A stretch of 52,807 nt of DNA from CAYWMD01 sp964458575 (GCA_964458575.1 CAYWMD010000047.1:1-52807); one strand, 5' to 3'. Shown: positions 43,086-52,365, numbered from the stretch's first letter. Notes: generated by a model not told the origin, from the letters alone. Numbers and translations are program-made.

Positions 43086-44549
43086 TCATTCACGGTTCAC
43101 GTGGCCTGATGGGGACCACGGTGCAGGTCGTCCCACCTTGCGCGCGAGCCGCTGTACGGCATCGAGCACAACCGGCTCCACTTCGGGCGCAAAGAATCCT
43201 GCGTTGCGGGACAGGTTCTTTCCCCAGATCCAAAGCGTGACCCCAATTGCTTCGTGCCCGCCTTCGCCCACGATTTGCGCGGTCGGCAGATAGCCGAAGC
43301 AATCGTTGTTGTACCCGGCCACCCAAAGCCGGTCCGCTCCGAGCCGCTGACGGATCATCGAAGCGTAGTCCGCGACCGGCTCGCCCGGTAACGCGACCAG
43401 GGTCAGGCTCGGGCCGAGTTGCCAGACGGCGAAAGGGGCCTCGTAAAAGCGTGGCAGCGATCCGCCATGGTCAAGCACACCCATCATGTGGCGGGCCATC
43501 AAGGATTCCGCCGAGCGAAGTTTTGTTTTCTGCGCCAGCTCGTTCAGCGACAGCTTCTGCAAGGGCAGCTTGACCCTGGCAAAACTGACAACCAGATCGC
43601 CTTGGATTGGCTGCAAACCGGTGTTCAGCACGCGCGACACCTCGCTGGCGAGCGCGGCCCCGTGCCGCTGCGCGAGTTCCAATGAGCCGCGCGGATGCGG
43701 GTTGGCATCTCCCCCACAGCCGCTCATGAACATGGCCTGTGCTGCCGGGTGCTCCTGTTCGAGCTCACGCTGGGCGAATCCGGCGTAGTCGCCCGCGATG
43801 ACGTTGTCCCGACCCGTCAAGGTGGCGTTGTGGCACGCGCAGCCGAAAAGTACGGCGCGCAGCGTACCGTCAGGGGACGCGACTCGCAGCACCGGTACGG
43901 AGCGGTCAACCGGCCCCTGAGGATTCTCGCTCATCGCGATGCGGTCGCCGCGCCGCAGCCGGCGATTCATCGGGAAATCCACGTGGCCGGTGCCCCAGGC
44001 CAGCCGGGCCGGCCGTAACTGGGCCAGCGCCTCGGCCACCAGTTCCGCCAGTTTGTCTTGAAGTTGGTGCGTATAGGCAACGGTGAACCGAACGTCGTCG
44101 GGTGCAAGCGGACCATGCGCCGCCGAATTGGCCTGCGGGTCAGGATCGAGGCTCACGAGCGGCCCCGTGTGCGTGTGCGAGGCGTTAAAAAGCAGTTGCC
44201 GGCGGTCCAAGCCGGTTTTCTTCTTGATTCGGCGGCAAACCTCGTCCGTGACGACTGCCGCTTGGAAACCAACCAGGTCTGCTGTCACAATCACAGCCTG
44301 ACGACCCCGCTCATCCTCCAGCGCCAATGCCTTGGCGTAAATGTCTTCAGCCACGGCTTGGAACGGTCCCTGGCGGTCGCCATATCCCAACAGGACGATG
44401 GGCTGATCGGGTGTTATCCGGACGCGCGCCAGCCCGGCCTTCCAGCCCGGTTCTTCGGCATGACCGATGACCGCGGTGGTAAGCACCAGACTGGCGGCAA
44501 ACCCGATGCCGATTGTCTGCCAGGCGAATGCGCTTTTCTGCATTTGCAT
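43086..44549 (-). CDS. Secreted neutral ceramidase-like protein (second copy)
   Basis: This 487-residue exported protein has the N-terminal domain of neutral/alkaline ceramidases. Signatures are GLARVRITPDQPIVLLGYG, ADLVGFQAAV, the zinc motif FNASHTHTGPLVS, GCACHNATL, and MSGCGGDANPHPRG. The signal peptide is TIGIGFAASLVLTTAVIGHA. As in the protein at 9230-10555, the C-terminal domain of true ceramidases is missing; the two copies share the fold and motifs but differ widely elsewhere. Hydrolysis of an amide-linked lipid or another amide is the predicted activity. It is the last gene of a six-gene minus-strand run, 118 bp after the aldolase gene, and converges on the CBM-containing gene across 23 bp. 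Confidence 0.82.
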   Translation of the reverse strand: MQMQKSAFAWQTIGIGFAASLVLTTAVIGHAEEPGWKAGLARVRITPDQPIVLLGYGDRQGPFQAVAEDIYAKALALEDERGRQAVIVTADLVGFQAAVVTDEVCRRIKKKTGLDRRQLLFNASHTHTGPLVSLDPDPQANSAAHGPLAPDDVRFTVAYTHQLQDKLAELVAEALAQLRPARLAWGTGHVDFPMNRRLRRGDRIAMSENPQGPVDRSVPVLRVASPDGTLRAVLFGCACHNATLTGRDNVIAGDYAGFAQRELEQEHPAAQAMFMSGCGGDANPHPRGSLELAQRHGAALASEVSRVLNTGLQPIQGDLVVSFARVKLPLQKLSLNELAQKTKLRSAESLMARHMMGVLDHGGSLPRFYEAPFAVWQLGPSLTLVALPGEPVADYASMIRQRLGADRLWVAGYNNDCFGYLPTAQIVGEGGHEAIGVTLWIWGKNLSRNAGFFAPEVEPVVLDAVQRLARKVGRPAPWSPSGHVNRE

Positions 44550-44667
44550 TTCTTTGCTTGTTTGTGTTTCCGGTCTGATTGGCCCCGTGTCAGGGCATCT
44601 TGCGTTGGTCGCTCATCCGCAGGGCCAGCGCCAGATTGAATTGTGCGTCCGCGTTGAGACAGGAACC

Positions 44668-45573
44668 TTACCGCCCCATCTCGGCATCAACGCGCTCCAG
44701 AAGCTGGTGGATTTTTTCCTCCTCCTCGCGCGCCGATTCCGGCCACGGGCTCAATGTGTGCCGGCGGGCGATTCCGCGCAGTTCCAGGGCGCATTTGATG
44801 CCCGCCGCCCCGGTGGGCAACGACAGGATGCCGCACAAGGTTTTGACGATCTCGCCCAGGCGGGCGGCTTCGTCCTTTTGCCCCGCCTGGCAGGCGTTCC
44901 ACAACCTGACGAAAAGTTCCGGGCAGACGTTCGAGGGTGTGGACACCAAACCGTCCGCGCCCGCGGCAAACAGACGCGCGCCCAACGACGAGTTGCCCGG
45001 CATGTAGAAAAACTCCCGCGGACGATTCGGGTCCGATGCAATACGCTCCATCGCTTCCGTCTCGTTGCGCGTATCTTTCAGTCCGGCGAGGTTGGGGATG
45101 CGATAGAGCTCGCGGATGAATTCATCCGTCATGTCCCAGTGAACGTTCTTCGGCAGATTGTAAGCCACGACGGGAAGCGGCGAACGTGCGGCGACCTCGC
45201 GAAAGAAACGCAGCCCTTCAGCCGGTCGCCCGGGCCAGCCGTAGTAGGGAAGTGTCGCCACACCGTAGCGCGCGCCGGCTTCGGCGGCGAGGTGCAGGCG
45301 GTCGAGGCACCGCGCGACGGAATTGTCACTCACCCCGCACAAAAGTGGAATGCGACCGGCGAGAGCCTGGCTGACGAAGCGGATGGCACGCTCGTACAGG
45401 CGGTCCGGCATCATCGGCCCTTCGCCCACCGAGCCGAGCGCGAACAGGGCGTGAATGCCGCCGGCCACCTGCGTGTTGATCAAGCGCCCCAGCGCCGCTT
45501 CATCCAATTCGCCGGTGGCAGTCACGGGCGTGACGAGGGCGGTTACGATTCCTTTGAGTTTGGGCGGGTGCAT
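44668..45573 (-). CDS. Dihydrodipicolinate synthase/N-acetylneuraminate lyase family aldolase
   Basis: This 301-residue cytoplasmic class I aldolase is of the DapA/NanA family, which joins or splits pyruvate and an aldehyde such as N-acetylmannosamine, aspartate semialdehyde or a sugar-derived aldehyde. The Schiff-base lysine is K166 (LAGLKDTRN) and the catalytic Tyr is Y138 (VAYNLPKN). The pyruvate-binding loop that usually reads G-T/S-T-G-E is here LGSVGEG (47-52), keeping Gly and Glu but not the Thr pair, which argues against plain DapA. The Met at 45573 starts the first barrel strand (HPPKLKGIVTALVTPV); a TTG at 45591 is rejected. It lies between PhoD-like and ceramidase-like genes. A sugar-acid or sialic-acid-like substrate is plausible but unproved. 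Confidence 0.88.
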   Translation of the reverse strand: MHPPKLKGIVTALVTPVTATGELDEAALGRLINTQVAGGIHALFALGSVGEGPMMPDRLYERAIRFVSQALAGRIPLLCGVSDNSVARCLDRLHLAAEAGARYGVATLPYYGWPGRPAEGLRFFREVAARSPLPVVAYNLPKNVHWDMTDEFIRELYRIPNLAGLKDTRNETEAMERIASDPNRPREFFYMPGNSSLGARLFAAGADGLVSTPSNVCPELFVRLWNACQAGQKDEAARLGEIVKTLCGILSLPTGAAGIKCALELRGIARRHTLSPWPESAREEEEKIHQLLERVDAEMGR

Positions 45574-45726
45574 AGGATTTGTCTCGGTCAACCGTTGGAT
45601 CGTTTACTGGCCAACGCAAAATTCGCGTGGCGACAATCGCTGTTCAACCGCGCGGCGCGCACATTTCACGCGTCAGATTAGGTCAGATCCACGCCGGGGG
45701 AAAAGCCCAAAGACGCGGACTGCGCT

Positions 45727-47448
45727 TCAATGTGACATCTCGCTCAATTTCACCTTCACCGTCCCCACAATCTCGTCGTCAATGCTCACGCCCTGGAGGA
45801 TCAGGAGCGGATCGGCGAGCGTCAAATCGAAGGTCAACAACCCAAACGATTGCCGGGCGTTGTAGCCAAACAACGTGCCCGGCACCAGATCGTGAACGTG
45901 CTCGTTTGTCAGCCGACCGCTTTCAAATTCATAGAGCGGATAACCCTTGGGTCGTTCATTTCGCCACACTTCAGTCCGGTGCCGGTCTGATGAAAGCAAC
46001 ACCACGCCGTTGATTCGGTTATCCGCGAGGAAATCAAAGATCTCCTTGCGCTCGTCGCGGAAGCCGTTCCAGGTGTCTCGCGCAGCCCCCTTGGTGTTCA
46101 AAGCCCATTGCACCGAGGAAGCAATGACCTTGAACGTGGCGGTGGACTGCTGGAGTTGCTGCTTCAGCCAGGCCTTCTGCACGGGGCCGAGCATCGTGGG
46201 GTTCTGGTCGTACGGATTGGTGCGATACATCCGGCATTCGAGCATGAAGAACTCGACCGGACCGATGGAAAAGTTGAACCAGCACCCCGGCCAATCGAGG
46301 TCGCCGTAAGCAGGATTGTTCCATTGCTGCTGGAAGTTGCGAAACAACGGCAGCTTCCAATCCGGCTTGTCCTTGTAAGGCCCGAGCCAGTCGTCGTCCA
46401 TCCCGGAGTCGTGATCGTCCCAAATGGCGTAAACCGGGACGGCGGAAACGAGCCGGCGAAATTCCGGCCGGGATTGCCGGCGGTAGTAGGTGTATTCGAC
46501 AAAGCCGTTGGGCTTGGCGGGCAAGTCCATGTAAACATTGTCCCCCAGGGTCAGAAAGGCCGCCGGTTGATGGCGCAGGATCACGTCCCACATCCGCTCG
46601 CACGGCGGGTTGTATCCGGCACAACCGCCAAAGGCCACTTGAATCCGGGCTTTGCTGTCCGCAGCGGGATAAGTCGTGAAGGACTGGCGCTTGGAAGCCA
46701 ACGCCGGCTTGCCGTCAATCAGCACGTCGTAGTGGTAGGTGGTGGCCGGCTGCAACCCCTGCACCTCGACGATGCCCGTGTAGTCCGCGGCGGCGGTTGT
46801 CCGCCCAACCTCAGAGCGCATGGGATTGCTCAAATGCGGCGAGGTGCTGAGGATCACCTGCACCGGCACTTCGTCAATCGTGCGAACCCAAAACCGCGCG
46901 CTGTGCGGCGTCACGCTGCCCAGCAACGGGCCGTGCACCAACTGGACTTTTCGGGAAGCGGCATACTCCTTGAACGCCGCGGATGCCGTGAGGGGTTCGA
47001 GCATTTGGCGCGGTCCAACCAAAAATCGGTCGAAGGGCAGACCGCGATTCACCGCCTGCTTCACGGTGTCCATCGCCACGTTCAGGTTTCCCATCCGGGC
47101 TTCCGCCACGGCCAGGTTGAACAGGGACTCCAGATCATTTGGATCCTTCGCCAGCAATTCCCGGCAATACTTGGCCGCGTCAACTTCGCGGCCTTCGATG
47201 ATGTCCAGCATCTGTCGTTGTCCGCGCCGCCCGTAAAGATTCAGCGCCTTGCTGAAAAACCGCCGGTCCCAGGGATTCTCACTTCCATAGTAAGCATGGC
47301 GCGACCCGGGAAGGTAGGCGTCCGGCGGAGCATACTCGCCCGCTGGTTCGTCCTGCTCCACGAGTTGACCGCGCTTGGATGCGGAGCAGCCGACCAAGGT
47401 CAGGAACGCCGCGCAGCCCAGCAGGATTTTGATTCGGTCGGCTTTCAT
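45727..47448 (-). CDS. PhoD-type phosphoesterase lipoprotein with TPR-like N-terminus
   Basis: This is a 573-residue lipoprotein. The lipobox is LTLVGC (Cys21), so it is lipid-anchored after export. Residues about 70-150 resemble TPR helices (KDPNDLESLFNLAVAEARMG). A fibronectin-like PhoD N-terminal domain (HGPLLGSVTPHSARFWVRT) is followed by the metallophosphatase domain, with FGGCAGYNPP, LTLGDNVYMD, YAIWDDHDSGMDDD and LLSSDRHRTE, which supply the Asp, Asn and His metal ligands. PhoD enzymes are iron/calcium phosphodiesterases or phosphomonoesterases. It lies 59 bp downstream of a second PhoD-type gene in the same direction, and the two differ in domain content and anchoring. The natural substrate is unknown. 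Confidence 0.9.
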   Translation of the reverse strand: MKADRIKILLGCAAFLTLVGCSASKRGQLVEQDEPAGEYAPPDAYLPGSRHAYYGSENPWDRRFFSKALNLYGRRGQRQMLDIIEGREVDAAKYCRELLAKDPNDLESLFNLAVAEARMGNLNVAMDTVKQAVNRGLPFDRFLVGPRQMLEPLTASAAFKEYAASRKVQLVHGPLLGSVTPHSARFWVRTIDEVPVQVILSTSPHLSNPMRSEVGRTTAAADYTGIVEVQGLQPATTYHYDVLIDGKPALASKRQSFTTYPAADSKARIQVAFGGCAGYNPPCERMWDVILRHQPAAFLTLGDNVYMDLPAKPNGFVEYTYYRRQSRPEFRRLVSAVPVYAIWDDHDSGMDDDWLGPYKDKPDWKLPLFRNFQQQWNNPAYGDLDWPGCWFNFSIGPVEFFMLECRMYRTNPYDQNPTMLGPVQKAWLKQQLQQSTATFKVIASSVQWALNTKGAARDTWNGFRDERKEIFDFLADNRINGVVLLSSDRHRTEVWRNERPKGYPLYEFESGRLTNEHVHDLVPGTLFGYNARQSFGLLTFDLTLADPLLILQGVSIDDEIVGTVKVKLSEMSH

Positions 47449-47507
47449 TTTGCGTTCAAGTTGGTCCGGGACCGCTCCACCTCAAAAACCGCTTCGGCCG
47501 CCATTGC

Positions 47508-49022
47508 TCACGGGACGGTCAACGCGGTGTCGCGATATTCGTAGAGAATCTTCCCGTTGACGTCGTGGAATCGGAAATTGATCGTCGGTACCGTCGTCGC
47601 AAACACGACTCGCTGGGGATTCTCCAGCACCTGCTTTTCGCTGCCCGTGATGGACACGCTCAGAAATCCACCGCCCTCGCGATAGAAGGAATGGTATCGG
47701 GGCTCGTCCTGCGGCCCATGGAGAACATGGCGATCCGAGGACGGGCCGACCGAGAACTCGCGCAGACCGGTTTCCGGGTCCGTTGACATGTACTGCCAGT
47801 GCCGATCGCCATTGCAGACGTAGAGATGATCCAAGTGGTTTTCCCTCGTCCAACGGCGGAATGCCCGGCCTTCCGTTCCAAACGCCGGGTCGGCCTGGTT
47901 GTCCTCCTGATTCCGGTTGTCGGGTCCGACGATGGCCGTGGGGTTCACCAGCACCTTAAACACCGCGTCGCTCTCCAGGATGCTTTTCATGAGCCACTCT
48001 TTCTGCTCCTTGCCCCACAGGGTCTTGTTGGGGCCGTCGGGCTCGGGATTGGGTGAACGAAAATCGCGGCCTTCCGTGACCCAAACTTGCAGCCCCTTGC
48101 CCCACCGGAAGGTCCGGAACATCCGCGCACCGACGGGGGTCTGTTCGCGAAACACGGCCGTGCCCTGCTGATAGGTCAGCGGCGCGATCCACGGCGCCTT
48201 CAGCGTCGGATAACAATCGTCAAAGTACGTGTCATGGTCGTCGTTCATGAAGTAACACGGCACGTTGCGATAAAACTCCCGCAGCCAGGGCAGCGAAAAC
48301 ATCCGTTGCCAGTGCAGCCGGCAAAGGTCAACCGTCTTGGCGCGTGGATTGTCGCGATCCAGATAAACCGCGTCGCCCGTTCGCACCGCAAAGTCGGGCT
48401 GACTGAGTTGGGCGTGCGTCATGGCCGGGTAAATCCGGAAACCATCCTTGTGATCGCGATGAAAATACATCTGGCAACTGCTGACCGTGAACCACACGTC
48501 CTGCCAGACATCCGCGGGCGCCGGCGTGCGGAACTGACCCGGCGGTGACTGAGTCACGGGACTCCCCGGCCCTTTGCGCCCCTCGAGTCTGACGTAGTAA
48601 TGGGTGTCGGGCGTCAGATTGTTAACTTGAAATTTGTGGGTGTAGTCCGCGTCGGGATTTACCGCGGCCCAGTCGAGCCACTGAACCGATGCGGGCAATG
48701 GATTGGTGGACAGCCCCAATCGCACTTCGCCGGTTGCGCCGGCCACCGAGCCTTCCCACATCGCCGTCGGGATGTCCGGGAATTGCGTGAAAACGCGCGT
48801 CTTGCTTTCGTGCGGGTTCGGCACCAGCCCGTCCCAATTCCGGTCTGGATTTGCCGACAGGCGTGTCCAGACGATTGCGCTGTTCTGCGTTACCTCCCCC
48901 AGCTTGAAGCCGGTCGCAAAATAAACCCGGTGCTCGTCGTTGGTAGCGTGCGCGGCTTGCGCAAAGAGCGATGAAACGAGAATCGCGATAACTGACAGAT
49001 TCAGGAGAGGCTTCGCTTTCAT
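47508..49022 (-). CDS. PhoD-type phosphoesterase, secreted
   Basis: This 504-residue exported protein has a signal peptide (LLNLSVIAILVSSLFAQAAHA). The N-terminal domain begins YFATGFKLGEVTQNSAIVWT, the standard start of PhoD-family proteins. The metallophosphatase domain has FTVSSCQMYF, FAVRTGDAVYLDRDN, YFMNDDHDTYFDD and YVCNGDRHWQYMS, giving the metal-binding Asp, Asn and His set. There is no lipobox, so it should be soluble in the periplasm or released. It follows the Tat-signalled propeller gene by 51 bp and precedes the lipoprotein PhoD gene by 59 bp. A role in removing phosphate or phosphodiester groups from an extracellular substrate is inferred. Confidence 0.9.
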   Translation of the reverse strand: MKAKPLLNLSVIAILVSSLFAQAAHATNDEHRVYFATGFKLGEVTQNSAIVWTRLSANPDRNWDGLVPNPHESKTRVFTQFPDIPTAMWEGSVAGATGEVRLGLSTNPLPASVQWLDWAAVNPDADYTHKFQVNNLTPDTHYYVRLEGRKGPGSPVTQSPPGQFRTPAPADVWQDVWFTVSSCQMYFHRDHKDGFRIYPAMTHAQLSQPDFAVRTGDAVYLDRDNPRAKTVDLCRLHWQRMFSLPWLREFYRNVPCYFMNDDHDTYFDDCYPTLKAPWIAPLTYQQGTAVFREQTPVGARMFRTFRWGKGLQVWVTEGRDFRSPNPEPDGPNKTLWGKEQKEWLMKSILESDAVFKVLVNPTAIVGPDNRNQEDNQADPAFGTEGRAFRRWTRENHLDHLYVCNGDRHWQYMSTDPETGLREFSVGPSSDRHVLHGPQDEPRYHSFYREGGGFLSVSITGSEKQVLENPQRVVFATTVPTINFRFHDVNGKILYEYRDTALTVP

Positions 49023-49073
49023 TTTTATACCGGATTGACGGGCGTATTTCTATTTCCGGGTAAAGCCGTGGAC

Positions 49074-50750
49074 TTAGGCGAACTCCAGCCCGTAAATCTG
49101 CGCCTGATCCAGTTTGAACCGCAGCCGGATGGAGCTGCCTTCCGCAAACCCGAGATCTTCCTGCCCCTTCCACGCCACGGGTGTCCAAAAGAGATCGCCA
49201 AAGAGCGGTTTCGCGTCGGCGAACGCCCGGCCCGGAAGCGGATCGCCATTCATGCCCGCCACTTCCACTTCCAAACGACCGCCCCGCCGGATCAGCGCGT
49301 TGATGCGCAACCGCCGGCCGGGTGGCATGAAGGCCGCGGTGGTGAACTCGCCCAACGCCGGCGCTTCCAGCGCGATGAGCCGTCCTTTGGGCCAGACCAT
49401 GTAACCCGGCGCATATTTCCAAAGCCGCCGGGGATATTTGTGCGGAACGTTGTAACCGGTGTACGGCAGGACGAAGCGGCCATCGGACAATTCCAGCAGG
49501 TTCGGATGCGCGAAGATGCAACCGCCGTCGAACGCACCGAACGGCCCGGGTTGGAACACCGGTGAACCCGGCAGGAAATGCCAGTTCTTGCCGTTGCGGC
49601 TGGACGCCAGCCCGATGTTGGTCGTATCGCCAAAGGTGCGCCAGATGGTGGGGAAAAGGAGGTGATGGTCGGGCGCGCCCGGCATCGTGGTCTTGCCATT
49701 TGTGTAAAGCGTGTCGGTCGGCAACAGGTCCGGCCCCGGTTCGAGGATGATTTCGTGCGGCGGAAACTGCCGGAAGTCGGCGCTCTCGGACCGTCCGATG
49801 GAACGGCGCGAACTGCTCCAGGTTTTCTTGATCTCCGAAAACTGGGCCGAGCGTTCGCCAGCCGCCCACGTGCGTGTGTAAGCCACGTACTTGCGCAACT
49901 GCACATCGTAATACGCCGTGAGCTGCGTGTCCGTGATTTGCATCACCAGGGGCTTGGGAAACTGCGTCCAGTGAGTGCCATCCGGCGAAACCGCGCCGCA
50001 CATGCCCCGAGCCCGGCCATCGTCCTGGCGCGAAACCTTCGAGTCCCAGTCCTGTGGCCGTCGCCGAAGATATTCGTCTATCACCTCTTTCGGGAAAAAC
50101 ATCTCGGCAATCAGTTTGAAACGTTCAGCCGGCGGCGCGGACGGGTCCAGAAAAACGGTGCCGCCGTCGGTGCCGAAAATGTTGACGATGTTGTTGGCGC
50201 GGCTGCCATTGAACTCCACGATGCCGAGCTTGGGTCGTTTCCAGGAAAGCCCGTCGTCGGATTCGAAGTACACGAAATGCTTTTGTCCCGGCGGATCGCC
50301 CGAGGTCGTAAACGGCGCGCCCCAGCCGCGGAACATCCCGCCGTCTTTGATCACTGTCGTCAGCGCCACGCCCGCGCCTTCCTCCCACGGTTGCTCCGCT
50401 TCGAACAGCGGCCCCAGACGTTTCGCGGGTTGGGCAACGATCCGGATGCCATAGGGCTGGTGCTTGTGCTTGAACAGAGCCGCATCCGCGGGAGCGGCAT
50501 CTCCGGTTCCAACCTTCTTGCCGTCCGGCAACGCCCATTCGAAATCACCGGGATGGATGTAGTGCCAGTTCTGGAAATACAGCCGCTTGCCCAGCAACTC
50601 GTAAGGCTCGCCGAATTGGGTCTTCGCCTCCGACGGCGATGATCCCGCATCGGCAGTTTGCGCCGGCAGACTGAGCGCCATGGGCGCCGCCGCCGCGCCG
50701 GCCACCGCCACACGGAGAAAATCCCGCCGCCCGATGCCTGATGCGTTCAT
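49074..50750 (-). CDS. Tat-exported five-bladed beta-propeller glycosidase-like protein
   Basis: This 558-residue protein starts MNASGIGRRDFLRVAVAGAA, a clear twin-arginine signal; the Met at 50750 is chosen for this reason. The body has propeller strands of the GH32/GH43/GH68 type, with repeated S-x-D-G-x-x-W turns (FESDDGLSWKRP, AVSPDGTHWTQF, ASSRNGKNWHF). The C-terminal 120 residues form a beta-sandwich (GRRLRINALIRRGGRLEVEV ending IRLRFKLDQAQIYGLEF), which also ends the next protein at 50770-52206. The GH32 WMNDPN-type motif and a definite acidic triad could not be found, so the enzymatic assignment is tentative. It lies 19 bp after its paralogue and 51 bp before a PhoD-type gene. Confidence 0.75.
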   Translation of the reverse strand: MNASGIGRRDFLRVAVAGAAAAPMALSLPAQTADAGSSPSEAKTQFGEPYELLGKRLYFQNWHYIHPGDFEWALPDGKKVGTGDAAPADAALFKHKHQPYGIRIVAQPAKRLGPLFEAEQPWEEGAGVALTTVIKDGGMFRGWGAPFTTSGDPPGQKHFVYFESDDGLSWKRPKLGIVEFNGSRANNIVNIFGTDGGTVFLDPSAPPAERFKLIAEMFFPKEVIDEYLRRRPQDWDSKVSRQDDGRARGMCGAVSPDGTHWTQFPKPLVMQITDTQLTAYYDVQLRKYVAYTRTWAAGERSAQFSEIKKTWSSSRRSIGRSESADFRQFPPHEIILEPGPDLLPTDTLYTNGKTTMPGAPDHHLLFPTIWRTFGDTTNIGLASSRNGKNWHFLPGSPVFQPGPFGAFDGGCIFAHPNLLELSDGRFVLPYTGYNVPHKYPRRLWKYAPGYMVWPKGRLIALEAPALGEFTTAAFMPPGRRLRINALIRRGGRLEVEVAGMNGDPLPGRAFADAKPLFGDLFWTPVAWKGQEDLGFAEGSSIRLRFKLDQAQIYGLEFA

Positions 50751-50769
50751 AAGAGATGGTTTCCGGATT

Positions 50770-52206
50770 TCACTTTTGCAGGTCGAAGCCAAAAAGCTGG
50801 GCGTCCTTCAATTCAAACTCCAGCCGGACGGGTTCGTTGCCCAATGAACCAATGTCGCCCTTCCACCGCACCTTGTGGGCGGCTGCGTCACCGCGTATTT
50901 GCGCCCAATCGAAGCCGCTTTTCGGTTTGCCGTCGGCCGTCAATAACCGCACCTGCATCGAGCCAACGACGTTTGCGTTCACGGTGAGCGACGACGCATC
51001 GAGCAAAAGTGGTTTGGTCAGCAAGCGCCCCACGTTCAAATCCGCATCGCGGGAGACATAACGATCGCGCGGCATCCGGGCGAGGCCGATCTGGCGTTCG
51101 TCGAAACGTGCGACCTTGTGCCCGCGCGCGTAGCCCACGTAGTAAACGAACGTTTCGTCGCCGACCACCATTTGCTCATCAGCCCACACGATGGCGTGAT
51201 CCCAGGTGCCGGGAACCGGATTTTGCGGAATGAACGGTTCATAATCGCGCTGCCAGCTTTCGCCGTCGTGGCTCCAGGCGAGCACGGTGTAGCCCAGGCC
51301 CGCGGCCTTGCGATCCAGGTCGCCCATTTCCTTGCCGGTTTTGCCGGGCGTCGCATTGAGGTCGTCGCGCAGGATTTTGACCAGTCCAATCAGGAGATCG
51401 CCGCGCGCAATCGCGCCGCCCATGGCGTAGAACTGCGTTTCGCCGCGTTCCAGCGGTGCGCCGACTTTGGGTGTGATCACTGGCCAGAGTGTTTTCCAGT
51501 GGAGCAAGTCCTCGCTCACACTTTCGTGCGGAATGCGTTGCCGGTCGCCCCAGCGGCTGTTCACGAACCACACGGAGACGATGGCCAGGAAGCGGTTGCG
51601 AATGGGATCCCAGCGCAGCGAGTCAATGTCGTGGTTGTGCTGGAGCACCGAGGTCGGCTTGAGCAGCGACCAGTCCAGGCCATCCGCCGAGGTCGCGATC
51701 ATCAAACCGTCCTGGTGATAATACCCCAACACGTAACGCTTGGCCGGGTCGGAAAACGCTTCACCCCGGTCCACGACGCTCGCGCCGAACTTGATCGGGC
51801 CGGGGTCTTTCAGCACCCGATGGGGTCGCAGCCATTTGATCCCGTCCTCCGACTCGATGTAACCGATGTGCGACACACTAATGTCTTCGCCGGTGTTGTA
51901 CCACATGCGGAAACGTTTGGTTTTCGGATCGCGCACCACACTGATGTAGGGCTGGAAATTTTCGTCGCCGTTCTTGCCGCCGGTGACCACGGGTTTCGGC
52001 ACCTTTTGCGGCTGGTTGACGACGCGGGTGAGAAAGGAACTCTCGCCGATCAGGTGATCGTCAATGAAGAGTTGCGGGCCGGGCTTGAGGCGCAGCGGTT
52101 GGTCAAGTTCTTGACCGGCGAGGCCGCCGGTCAGCAAGCCAACCAGCCCGGCGGCGGCGAGGCCCACGCCTGAAAGGCGACCGATGAGAATCGTCGAGAA
52201 TTTCAT
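50770..52206 (-). CDS. Secreted five-bladed beta-propeller glycosidase-like protein, paralogue of its neighbour
   Basis: This 478-residue exported protein has a signal peptide (MKFSTILIGRLSGVGLAAAG) and an N-terminal QLFIDDHLIGESSF, a phrase often seen at the start of propeller glycosidase-like proteins of this phylum. Blade turns include YIESEDGIKWLRP, ATSADGLDWSLL and AWSHDGESWQRD. FQPYISVVRDPKTKRFRMWY and HNHDIDSLRWDP are possible active-site regions. The C-terminal sandwich (SSLTVNANVVGSMQVRLL, VRLEFELKDAQLFGFDL) matches that of the protein at 49074-50750. The Met at 52206 starts the signal; an alternative ATG is 18 bp upstream. It is the first gene of the minus-strand run to 43086. Hydrolysis of a glycan is likely by fold, but unproved. 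Confidence 0.75.
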   Translation of the reverse strand: MKFSTILIGRLSGVGLAAAGLVGLLTGGLAGQELDQPLRLKPGPQLFIDDHLIGESSFLTRVVNQPQKVPKPVVTGGKNGDENFQPYISVVRDPKTKRFRMWYNTGEDISVSHIGYIESEDGIKWLRPHRVLKDPGPIKFGASVVDRGEAFSDPAKRYVLGYYHQDGLMIATSADGLDWSLLKPTSVLQHNHDIDSLRWDPIRNRFLAIVSVWFVNSRWGDRQRIPHESVSEDLLHWKTLWPVITPKVGAPLERGETQFYAMGGAIARGDLLIGLVKILRDDLNATPGKTGKEMGDLDRKAAGLGYTVLAWSHDGESWQRDYEPFIPQNPVPGTWDHAIVWADEQMVVGDETFVYYVGYARGHKVARFDERQIGLARMPRDRYVSRDADLNVGRLLTKPLLLDASSLTVNANVVGSMQVRLLTADGKPKSGFDWAQIRGDAAAHKVRWKGDIGSLGNEPVRLEFELKDAQLFGFDLQK

Positions 52207-52365
52207 AGCCAGAAATGATGCCATAGAGCTACACGGCCTTTGTCAGGAAGCCAAGCCAAGTTTTGCAAAAGTCTGGCTCTCTTCGACGCTCCGCACGCGC
52301 GATCACCTCTCACGCCCTTCCCACCTCCACCGCGCGCGTGCTCCGGTCAAAGCTATGCTCGGAGA

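Noticed and set aside
41437..43089. 550-codon minus-strand open frame
   Set aside because: Antisense of the CBM/Ig-containing gene; no signal or domain on this strand.
44467..45681. 404-codon plus-strand open frame
   Set aside because: It runs opposite the aldolase gene, whose Schiff-base Lys and Tyr are in place on the minus strand.
46108..47544. 478-codon plus-strand open frame
   Set aside because: Opposite the PhoD lipoprotein gene; the His/Arg-rich translation has no fold.
52280..52350. Inverted repeat GCACGCGCG/CGCGCGTGC after the cassette gene, considered as its own attC
   Set aside because: The arms pair, but there is no G-T-T-R-R-R-Y box at the far end and only GTCTAAT at the near end; at most a decayed site or a terminator.
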